A stretch of 64,000 nt of DNA from Distichodus sexfasciatus (Eukaryota > Chordata > Actinopteri > Characiformes > Distichodontidae): the NCBI GenBank assembly GCA_032718565.1, contig JAVGVS010000011.1, positions 5,342,869 through 5,406,868 of the forward strand, in the 5' to 3' direction. This document shows, one piece after another, positions 1 to 11,800 of this stretch. Each line of letters starts with the position of its first letter. Position 1 is the stretch's first letter. Below the pieces are notes generated by a model, which saw only the letters and a program-made list of their open reading frames with translations, did no database searches and had not been told where the DNA came from. A program made the position numbers and the translations under genes.

Positions 1-259
1 AGAAATAAATCTTTAAGCAGCGTCTAAAGTTTAATAAGACCAGAGTTGTAAACAGAGCAGAATCTCACAATCACTAAGGGAGAATGTGAGACGTTTTTTC
101 AAGCTTTCACAACCGAAATGTAATATTTATTTCCCCGCTGGGACAACTTGCCAAAATTATATAATGCAGAGTTGTTTTATAATCTCATTAAGTAGGTCCC
201 GGGGGGCAAACACTCAACCAAGTAAATAATCACTGTGTCACTTTTCTTCTCCTCCACAG

Positions 260-283
260 CCTGAAGAGAAGGCTCAGACGGAG
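260..283 (+). CDS. nav2: nav2 exon 1 in window, 24-nt small exon
   Basis: A 24-nt segment lies between a pyrimidine-rich acceptor (ctcctccacag) and donor gtgaga. In phase 0 it reads PEEKAQTE and joins in frame to the coiled-coil exon at 2103. It is too short to recognise by homology, so the call rests on splice signals and frame. It may be alternatively spliced. Confidence 0.6.
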
Positions 284-3200
284 GTGAGATCTTTATCTTC
301 TCTTTTGTGTAATTATAACAAGACCTGGCGTTGTTGTCACCTGTTCCCGAAATATCTCATGAACTTGTAATTAAGGTTGGATACTCAGATCTGAAAAAAT
401 GAGCATTAAAGGTTTCAAAGTGCTATGAGATATTATCCTTAAAAGACTTAATCAGAACACAAATTACCTAAAGTGATAAAGAGCGCAGTCTGTTCTAAGA
501 GATTTTCTGATTATTCTAGACATGTCTGATGAAGAATTAGCTTTTTTTTTTAAAGAACACCAGTGTAGAACCTTACCATATGTTCCACTGTCTGTGACTA
601 GGGATGCACGATATGAGAATTCTCGGCCGATGTTGATATTCAATGTTTTTCTTGCTTATGCCGATACCGATGGTGATAAAGGAGGAAGGCAGAGTCCAGT
701 GCGAGTGCGTGCAGAGATGAGCGAGTAAAGTCAAGATATAGTGCTCACCAAAGTTTCACCCAATGCTCTGAATTTTGGCACAAAATTAGCTCCATGGCTC
801 TGACATTTCTAATACAGTGCCAAGTCAAGCGGGCGTGAAAACAGAATCGAGCGAGGACAGAGGATTTTGAGCACAATATTTTACGAAAAAGTCACTCTGG
901 ATAAGAATGTTTGCTAAATGCTGTAAAGGGAAACGTGTTCAGGCCGTGCATCGTGTTAAATACAGTACTGTGCAAAAGTCTTAAGCCGCACCTCATTTCT
1001 TCCTATTTCGATTCCAAAGAGCCAGACTTTCTTGTTTTTTTTAATGTATTTACAAGGAATTGTATTTGCATGTTATGTGTGTTGCAATAAATCACCTATT
1101 GCCTACTTTTCCAAGCAAAAATATGTAGAAATGTGACTCTCCGCGGCAAAACCAGTCGCTTGTCGCAACGGAGGTTTCCGAGAAAAACGAGCGTTTATGT
1201 TGCGTGGGGTAAAATTTTGGATTTTTTGTTTTTAGTGTTTTGAAACAGTGGAAGGTCTATACTGTACTGCTGTGAATAAATTTCGCTGGAAAACTTACCC
1301 TTTCCATCCCAAAAACGTGACTTTCTTGAGGTGAGGAATTCAATTCCAGCAGAATGTTTAAAGTTTGTGTTTTGACCGCTCTACTTCAATATTTACGGTA
1401 AATGCACTCGTTGACTAGCGTGAAGATATTTCTCCGGAATCCATCTTTGTCTCCCAAGTTCAGTTACCCTAACGCAGGTAGGCTATCCGTGTGGCTGTGA
1501 ATGCAGCGTAGGCTACCGTAAATGCAAACGTAGCCGCGACCGCACCAAGCGTCTGTGAGTGCTACATCGATAGTCAACTTCAAAGGCAGATTTCTCCGTT
1601 TCTCACTTGCCGTGACAGGAGAAACCTGACTCCTTTGAATGTTGATATCTCAGTCATATGTCGTCCGATTCATTCCATATAGGTATCGTTTTGAAGGTTG
1701 ATTTATGAAAACATAATAACTCAATTTTCAAGATTTGCAACAAGCGACTGGTTTTGCCGTGCAGAGTCACAAATGTGGGACTTTTGCATAGTACTGAATG
1801 TTTTCAAGTCCAGCAGCTAAATATGATTAATTCAGTTTTTACAGAGTTGTCAGATTGTAGTGTGTATGTATTATTCTAACAGTTCTCATGCTTCTGTCAG
1901 GAATTGTTGTTTGGATGTCTATATTTATTCTATTATTTTAGCACTGAACCCGTGTCAGATTCGCTATCAAAAAAAGAAGCATAATTCAGATTCAAGAGGA
2001 ACAAGTACAGTATGTTCAGGAACAGGGAAATGTGCATGGCTGAGGATTCTAGTAATACAGAGTAACTCACTAATGCGGCTGTAACTGCTGCTGTGTGTTT
2101 AGATCCGAAAGCTGAGGAGGGAGCTGGAGGCGTCTCAGGAGAAAGTGTCGACTCTGACCAACCAGCTGAGTGCTAACGTGAGTATTAACTACTGGCTTCA
2201 CCATAGTTAGTGTGGTTGTTTCATTTTGTCTGTGTTTACAAATGTCTAACTGCCAAAATAAATCATATTCTTAACTTTTTAAGTAAAATAGTACCACAGA
2301 ACTGCAGGTGCACAGCTGTCTAAAGCAATTCTGTCTGTTGCGGTATGATTTACCTTTTATCTTTATGTTTATCTTTTATCTTTTTATCAGGGACAGTTCA
2401 GTTGTAAAATATCCATATCCTGTTAATGATGAATCTTAGGGCTGGGTATCGTTGCTGATTTCTGATTCACAAGGTCATGATCCGATTCAATTCTCGATTC
2501 GATTCGATTCTATATCGATTTATTTAGAGATTTCTTTGCGTTTTGCTTGGTTATAAAATAACTTGTTTTAAAACCGAAGTGTTGCCAAACATCGGCCTTT
2601 AGGCCAGACGGTGATTTGAGCTGAGCAGCTTCAGCCATGGCTCTGTTTGGTTTCGGTTTTGCCGGTCTCATGTTTTTATAGCTCTCCTTGCGCGGTCGCG
2701 AGAAGTAGTGCATAGCCGCAGGAAAAGATCGATCCGCGAATTTTTGAATCGATATTGTATTTTTCGAACGGGAATCGATATTGATCGGTGAATCGATTTT
2801 TTTAACCCAGCCCTAATAAATATATAACTAGATGCATTTTGCATCACCAATAAATTGAATGCTTTTGTTTCTTTGGGTCATTGGGATTTCTCCAAAATAT
2901 GTTTTGATTGTCTGGTAGGAAAACAAGTAGTTTAGAAATGTTCAGCATTTTTTTGTCTAAGTCTGGGGTTTCCAGCTAATGCTGTCCAAGGGACCTCCAT
3001 TCAGACTAAACTGTAGTCTACGCCCCACTGTGTTTTTGGGGGGTTGGGTGGCGGGTATTTTATTCCTTTTTTTTTCAGATATTTACATAAAATTCATTAT
3101 TCATAACAATGCCCATATCTGGAAATGTTTTGAAAAAGAAATAAAATATAATAACATTTAAAAAGTGATTTCATTAGTGGGAATGGATCGCGTGTCACGG

Positions 3201-6200
3201 GCCAGCTGCATTGCCGCAGTGGACCACTAGGGGGCCGCTGACCACCTGTTGAAAACCTCTGTCTAAGTCATTGTTTCATGGAACAACATTATCAAGATGT
3301 TGCCGTAGCCAAAGTGGCCAGTAGATGTCATCATGCAGACGGCTGTCGCATTGTTTCAAAACTGTTTAAAAAACTTCGCCGCCACCTCTTTGAATGCTTC
3401 TGTATTTCACAAAACCTTATTTCGCCCACCACTACATTTCTACCTGAATCCACGTGGCGGTGTGTATATGATGAAAAATATTGCCGTAAACAGTAAAGAT
3501 AAAAATAAAGATATTGTGATATGAATCCGTATCTCATACACATCGTCATATCACACAGTCCTAACTTGGGATTAGAAGCTGATTGAGTTGTGATGGTCAG
3601 ATGTCCACATATTTCTGGTCATGTGATGTATTATAAAATGAAAAGTAAATGTTCAATGGCCAGTGTCATCATTTTTTATTGTGTTTGATGTATGTTTTTT
3701 CACTATGTGTGGACATACAGCTCAGAATATTTGAGTGTTTTTTTAAATAGCTGCTGCGGTAATGTGAGTTTACCGTGTCAGTGTTGCAGTTCACATCTAC
3801 CTGCAGTTTCTTTTTTTTTTGCGAGTGATGGGATGTAATTGTCTGTAAAATTAAGTGGAATTGTTCGCTCAATGAATTCATCCACTGCAAACAAACTTGA
3901 CAGCCCTCATCAGCTGATACCCTTGCCCTGGCGTCTTGCCCCTATACCATGGTAACACGTGTAACACAAGCACAACACAAGCAGAGTTTCTTGCTCCCAG
4001 GGGCACATCTGTCAAAGAGGGGAGACATGCTCACTTTTAAACTTTTCACTTCTCAGGCTACATGATTAAAAGTAACTCTGCTACTGTTTGAATATAGTAG
4101 TCAGCAAAAATACAAGCTACAGAGACGGGCACAGATTCTTGTTTCCATCTTGGATAGGGGAGACTCCGACATCCCAATCCGTCTCGCAGCTGCCAAGAGC
4201 GCACTGCGATGCAATGAGCATGTTTGACTGGGGAACGGTAGCCTATCAGACGCCACTTCAGCCAGTTTAACACCAATCAGAAACAGCTCGTAGTTGAAAA
4301 TAAGAATAGCTTCGCTTCTGATCAATTACTGAATAAAGTAGTTAAGTTAGTCGTGTCTCTAATTTTAGTCGGCTACTTCATCAATACTGTAAATAAGATA
4401 TACTTCAACCAACATGACTGACTGCATTAAATGTTGTAGTGACTTTGTTTGACAACGATCAGTTTTGTGTCAACACACATGTTCAGTGTCAACTATAACC
4501 GTAAGAGACAAATTTAAAGTGAGTGGGTGATTATTTGTCATTTTGAACACACCACAGCACACAGTGCACCACAACGAAATGTGACCTCATCCATCCGTGA
4601 AGGAGCAGTGGGCAGCTCACATTCAGCACCCGGGGAGCAGTACTTGGGGGCGGTACGTTGCTCATGAATACCTCAGTGGTACCTTTACTGGTCTTGGGGT
4701 TCGAACCAGCAACCTTCCAATCACGGCGGCAGCTCCCTAACTGATACTACTAAAATATTTGATCCGTGTTAATGTTGTTTGTGTGAACACAGCTACTCAT
4801 AAACTACTGAAAAAGTAAGTTAAGTTAGTAGCATTGCTGCTTGTAGTTAGCAACTCTCCAAGACTGACACACACACACAGACACACACACTCAAGACTTC
4901 TCGGTGTTACTTATTGGCACTGTCTCCCGGCAGGAGCTTGAGCTCATACGAAGCATGACGTGCCACAAGCCTGAACACAAGCCTATGTCTCAGTGTCTAA
5001 TGGAAAACTTCCAGATCTCTGCACTGCACGTTCCCTCCTGTTATCAAACTTGTGTTCCGTAGAGTGTGTGATAGGATCGTGTGTGTGTGTGTTTACTGGC
5101 TCCTGTGAAGATCAAAGTGAAGGTTTCACAGTGATGGTTTGTCAGACTCGTAGTGGCTGCCAGCGTTGGTAGATTTGAAGCTGGGCATGTTGACGGGCAA
5201 CGCTAGCCCCGTTTCTGTGGCGGCGGTGGCCTGGCGACCCCTAAACCAGTACCCTTCGCTGAGGGTGGTCCAGAGGGAGGCCAAACTTCGGCCACTGAGA
5301 CGGGTAAAGAGTCACGACAGCGGACGGTGTGATGAAAACTGGAGCAGGGAGTCGGAGGAGGTGATGCTGATCGGAGTTTGGACATTTTTGCGGTTTTATT
5401 TTTTTAATTGAAATTTAGCTGTCATTTGTAACATTGGTGTGCAGTCAGTTTGCATGGGCCGTATTTGAGGTTTGTGGTGTTGAGTGAGTGGTTAAAGTTT
5501 TGTTTGTGATGGCTAGTTTTTGGGGTTTTTTTTTGCTGGATTGATGAAGATCAGAGTTGGTGGCAGTTTAAGAGGGTTTACCAATCAGGTTTGGCTACAT
5601 AACCTGAAGGATGAAGAAATGTAAAACCAACTCAAGCTGATTTTTATGCAGGTATTTATCTATTGTTCTTGTGAGAAGAGCTTATTGTTTATTTGCGTCT
5701 TAGTCCGAAGGTGGAAGTGTGTTGCTAGTGTTATCATTTTGGGGTCTGGAAAAAAGAGCATGGCTTTGGTTTTGGAGTAAAATATTTATTAGAGATGACG
5801 CCGATCCAAGACGTGGATCGGATAATGGTCTTATTATGACTCAAACAGCTGGATCGGGTATCTGTGGCATTGGGCCGATCCATGGAGCCGATCTATAAAT
5901 GTACACACGCTCAACTCATTATGCATGGGAAGCGGTACTGCGGTAAAGCTGATTTATTGTTCGACATTCGCTCTAATTCATACATATTGATATGACAATG
6001 AACAGAACACGCAACCCAACACATTACAACCCCAAAAGCTGATTGTGCAATTATTCTGTTGAATTTCCTTAACAACATCAGCTCTCGCTCACAGTCTCTG
6101 TGTTCCTGATGGTTTTAGAGCCGCAGGGTTAGGGACCGTCACAAAATTGCAGAACTGCGTTATTTTCTTAATAAATAATTTAGCGTATACATATGGGTGT

Positions 6201-7585
6201 GTAATTTTCACATTGTTTTATTAAGGAAAACATGTTTAAGTGTTTAAGTCAAGTATTTCCCTAAGCATAGCACAATAATCTCACTCATGTATTCAGACAT
6301 TTTTAAAGCATTACTTTCTGTTTTCTGTTTTAAAAAGAGACAGAGACTGTATCGGATTTGTATCGTGTCGGCAGCTATCTAAATGTGCAAAATCAGTATC
6401 TTACCAGACATAAAAACCTTGTATCGTGCCATGTCTAATATTGATGGAAGATTTATTGAGAACGTGGGACATTATGCAGTAAGGAGTGGTTGCTCTTCCA
6501 CTCTTACCGCACTAGAAAGGCTGCAGCGGTTTAGCTAACTGCAGTTAATAATGCTAGTAACTAAAGTTTTAAAGTGGGTGATTGTTTGTCATTGTGAACA
6601 CGCCACAGCATTGCACTCAGGGCACAACAGCGAAATGTGACCTTTGCATTTGACCCTCCGGTGAAGGAGCAGCTTTTTTGGGGGGTGGTGGGGGAAGCAG
6701 CGCTTGGGGACGGTACTTTGCTCATGAATACCTCAATGGTACTTTTATCGATCCGGGACTTAAACCAGCTTCGCTCCGATCACAGGGCCAACTCCCTAAC
6801 CGTTACGCTACCAATGGTTCTTGCTTTACAAAGCATATTTTTAACTGTACTTGTTTCTGATTGGTGCTGAATTTGCAGAAGTGTCAGGCTACCTGACAGG
6901 CTACCTACCATTCTGCTGAAGGGCGCACGATCATTGCATCACGGTGCACTCTTTGCAGCTGCCAGATAGAGTCAGAGGATGGAGTCCACCCTGGGGAAGA
7001 TGGAAACAAGCAGTCTGTAGCTGGGCGTTTAATACGATGCTAATAAGATTCATTGACTGTGACCCGAAATGAGATTATTCCCAATAACAGTCTCTCTTTC
7101 TCTCTTGGATGTGTTTGTTTTGGTTTTTGTTTACCTCTCATTGATTCCAGGTGAACTTACCTCTAGTATCGTGTTCTCTAAAACACACGCAAAGAACACA
7201 AATTAATCCAGTCGTGTTCCGCGTGACATGGATTAAATGTCAGAACTCTCTCTGTCTAAAGGCATTTTCAGTTGCACGTTCCGTAACTTTAGCCAGAGTT
7301 TCTCCACACCGTGCTGTCGTGAGATGAGGTTTCACACCCGTGTGTTTGGAGGCGGCTGTACGCCGAGGATCGCGTCGGGACATCAGGTTCATGCTCAGAC
7401 AGGTCGTCATGGCAATAGGGGTTCGTGTCCCGGCATGAACCTGTCAGTCAGCAGGGTAAAAACAAAACAAAGTGATGTGATGTGGACACGGAGTACTGTT
7501 CCGGGGTTTACCAGGAGGTCTTATTGTTGCTCTGACCTGATAATGACCTCCATCATAAGCATGTGAGTGAGATCAGTAAACTAAG

Positions 7586-7623
<38 letters not shown>

Positions 7624-8815
7624 AGGCTCACCTGGTGGCAGCATTTGAGCAGAGTTTGGGAAACATGACCATCAGATTGCAGGGTCTGACCATGACAGCA
7701 GAACAGAAAGTAAGTGTGTGTGTGTGTGTGTTCTTGTACTTGCTACTTAGTGAGAACCAAAATGAGTTTTTAACCAGCAGAGTGAGGACATTTTTGGGAA
7801 GTGAGGACTTTAGAAGTTAATGGAGGTCCTCACTACTATATAAGTACAAGGATGAGTGTTTGTGTGTGTGTGTGTACATTAACCGTAGTGCAATGCGCTA
7901 TGCATGTGTGTGGAAGTTCTTTCAGAGCTATAACTGTAATTTGTGTCATCTACTGTAGTATTTCATTGTTATTAATTATGAATCTAATATTGTGTGTGTG
8001 TGTTTTCATGGCTGCAGGACACAGAGCTCAATGAGCTGAGGACGACTATAGAGCTTTTGAAGAAGCAGAACAGTGCTGCTCAAGCGGCCATTAGTGGAGT
8101 GATCAACGCCCCAAATGCCCCCAGCAAAGGTCAAGCACAAACAACAAAGAAATTATTTCAATTATTACTGGTCATTAAATATCTCAGAGATGCCACAATA
8201 TCATTTTACGGAGGACAGTTTATTTTTTCATGTATGTATTATTTCTACCGAGAAATGATTAGTGTTAATGAATATCTAGGGTTAGGGTTAGGGTTAATAT
8301 GTTTGGGGCAGTTGGTAGTGTAACCTTTAAGGAGATGGCGCCATTGATCGGAAGGTCATCGGTTCAAGTCCTGGACTGGTGAAGGTACCACTGAGGTACT
8401 CATGACCAAGGTACGTTCCTCGGATACTGAAAAAAAGCTGCATACTGCTGATGAATCAAGGTACCTTGCTCACGAGTACTCCAGTAGTACCTTTACTGGT
8501 CCAGGACTGGAGCCAACTCCCTTGTTACTATACAAATTGCACGGACAGATGTATCTGGAGGATAATTGGAACAGGTCTTAAGGTTAGGATTGTGTTAAAA
8601 TGTTTCATGAATTATTAAGATGTTTGCCAAACTGAAAAACTGTGTAGTGTTTTGTTAACAAGTTTATTAACAGCTTGAAAAACAGATCTCGTGTTATACA
8701 ATATATCATCTACTTCTGCATCACAGCTAAAAGTTTGTGATGTTTGTGGGTAGTAAACTATGTGATTAACAGAAAAAATGTGTTGCTCTGTCTTAAGGTC
8801 TTCTCCTCTCTCTCT

Positions 8816-8850
<35 letters not shown>

Positions 8851-11800
8851 GACTCCTGTGTTGGTGAAACTCCACCGACTCCTCATGAGTTAAGAATGGA
8901 TCGGCAGCACTCGTCCGACAGCGTGTCCAGCATCACCAGCGCCACCAGCCACTCCAGCGTGGGCAGCAGCCTGGAGCTCGATGCCAAGAACAAGAAGAAA
9001 AGAAAGAACTGGGTGAGTTTTTCTTTCCTCTTCACCCGTCATTGCGTATATGCGTTGTTTTATTGCATCATTTTCATTTGCAGGTCTTTTTGCATGAAAA
9101 TAGCTGTAGTCATTGTTAGCGGTTTGGCTTCTAAAAACATTCATATTATAATGCAAGCCTCTGACTTTCTGCCCAAATTTGTTAGTCAAACTCTGTTACG
9201 GTTTCAGTTGTTCATATTGCAATCTTTCTCTCTCCACTCAGTCTTCCTGCGCAGGTGGAAAGGTGAATATTATGAGCAAGAGAAACGGTGGATGTTTTCT
9301 CTTCTTTGTAGTTAGCTTCTCTTACTGCACTTGGTGTGATGGCAATAAAGTTTTGGACCAAATTATTAAGTGAAACTTTTTATGTGGAGCACTTTGTGCA
9401 GTAATCTGTAATGTAAAACTTGTTGTTAGCCGTTATCCAGAAAGTAGAGAGCTGTGTCACTGAATGTCAAACGTAAATGCTTTAGATTAATGTCTTTAAT
9501 GCTAATGGGCTTTAAGGGTGATATATTAGTTGAGTTATTTTGACATTGTAACTGAAATTAATGTGATTTTTGAATTTTGAAGTATCCTTGTTAGGGCTGG
9601 GCGATATTTTAAGCTATATCGCAATACACATCTCGATATATTCTCTCTTTCTGGGAGAGAACTACATTTCCCACAATCCCTGCGTGGTGTCACGATAATG
9701 CATGTGCACCCAGAATAAACACTGAAAATTATCAAGTAAATAGCTGTATTGTGCGTAAAAAAAAAAACAGGTTGTCGTTACTGTCTGTTTTTTCTGTAAT
9801 AAAGCAGAATATCTGACTGAACTGGAGCGTTTTTGCGAGTGATGGCGTTCCACATGATAGTCGCGAGAGTCAGGGAGCTGTCTGCTTTGAGAGGGCAAGC
9901 GAAACTTGAAAGTGATGTACCACAGCTTACAATACCGTCTGCTTAACATTAACGTGAGAATTTGTATTCGAATGTTCACGATATAGTCATCTACTACAAT
10001 GCACGTGGAACAAGCCAAGATATCTGGAGTATGTTTGATTTATCGCCCACCCCTAATCCTTATTAATCGTTTGAGTAACTGATTGTAAATTACTTGACCT
10101 GGAACTTGATTCCCATATTAATTGCACCCTAAATCACCATAAATGCAAAAATTGCAAATAGATTCTTTTCCCACCAAATCATTCAGCCCTTTGTAGTTTT
10201 GATTTTGTGTTTTCTTTTTTGCCTTTTGCCCTTTTTGAACACGTGTTCCTGTCCACACTGCTGCCCAGGCCGTATCCTGCGTAGGAGGGAAAACTCAGGA
10301 CGATTATGTATGCCGTCTGTCTGGTTACTTTTGTAGTTGTTGTGTGAAACTTAGAATTAGACTGTTTGTAAAACCCTAGCAGTGTTTCATAAGGATTATA
10401 GTTATTAAGATTGGAACGTCAAGCTCCCATTGACCAATGCTTAAGATTTTTTTTTTCTTAAATTGGTTCATAACCGGTACCGGGAGCAAAACGGGAAGAC
10501 TTTAAATAGTTGGTAAATGTAAACAAACATATGCATGCGGCACATCAACATCACCGATAGAATCTCATCTAAAAATCTCAAACAAATTCCACCTAAACAT
10601 AACACAATTCCAACACCAAACACATAAATAAACAAAGAACAGAAACACCGCGTAGGTCTACGTGGAAGAAATACTGCTGTAGAATCTATACTACTATACT
10701 ACTTGGGTTTTTTTCTTCGTGGACATGATTTTTTTTCATGTTCTGCTGTCTTGCATCTTACTTTTTTCTCACCCAGTAACATGTACGCTTCCACAGTAAT
10801 CTCACAAGTGTTACCTTTATAATGATACCAAAAGCATAGAAATAGACATTGTGGTTGCTGAGATATACACATTTTATTCTGGGTATCTATTTTAGAGCAG
10901 AAATCTGTAAAACAGTCTCAGGGCTTAACAGGTTAAGAAAATAAGGACATTTAAATAGTATAATAATATTTTATAACTGCAGAGTTTTAAAAAGAAACCA
11001 ATAAGCTTATGTTTTGCACAAACTGTTATGCGGTGAAATTTGCATAAGAGTGTGTTTCCTTGTTTGTTTTTCTTTTATTCTGTTCTTACCTAGTGTCCAC
11101 ATTTAAAATAAGACAGTATTGTTAATCAGAATCTTAGTGAAAATTCTGCAAGTGGCCCTTAGCAAAAAGTAGTTTATTCAAGTGTATTACGAGTCTACTT
11201 ATTATATACTAAAACTGATGCAGTATACTTGAAGTTTACTTTTTATATACTATATTTTATATGCTTAAGAATAGTATAGTGAAGTATACTTGACATACTG
11301 ATAAGTATAAAGAAAAGTCTACTAAACTCTAAAAGTATACTTTTGTAATCTTAAAATGACCTCATAAAGTATACTTAAAGTATACTTTTATAAACTTAAA
11401 AATGTTCCCATTTAGTCCAAAGAAGTATTAAATTAGTATACTTTCTAGTACACTACAAGGTACATGGTCCGTAGTATACTTGTTCTACTTATACTCAAGC
11501 ATACTTAATAAAATGAACTTCAGGTATACTACTTTTTGCTAAGGGGGGTTTTGAGAACCAATTTCTCGGTTGGTGAATGAGGCCCATTGATAAGGTTCCA
11601 GTATTTTTGACATCATAGGATAGTCATCCCTAGTGTTGTGCTTATATTTATATTAAATTACGGCAATTAGCAGACACTCTTATCCAGTGTCTAATTACGG
11701 GGACAGTCGTTCTGGAGCAACTCGGGGTTAAGGGTCTTGCTCAAGGACCCAGTGGTGGGAGTGCTGGAAGTAGTACTCGAACCCATGACCACCCCAACCT

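Noticed and set aside
8281..8296. Telomere-like gggttagggttaggg
   Set aside because: Only about three units; similar units at 45209 belong to an interspersed repeat. Not an interstitial telomere.
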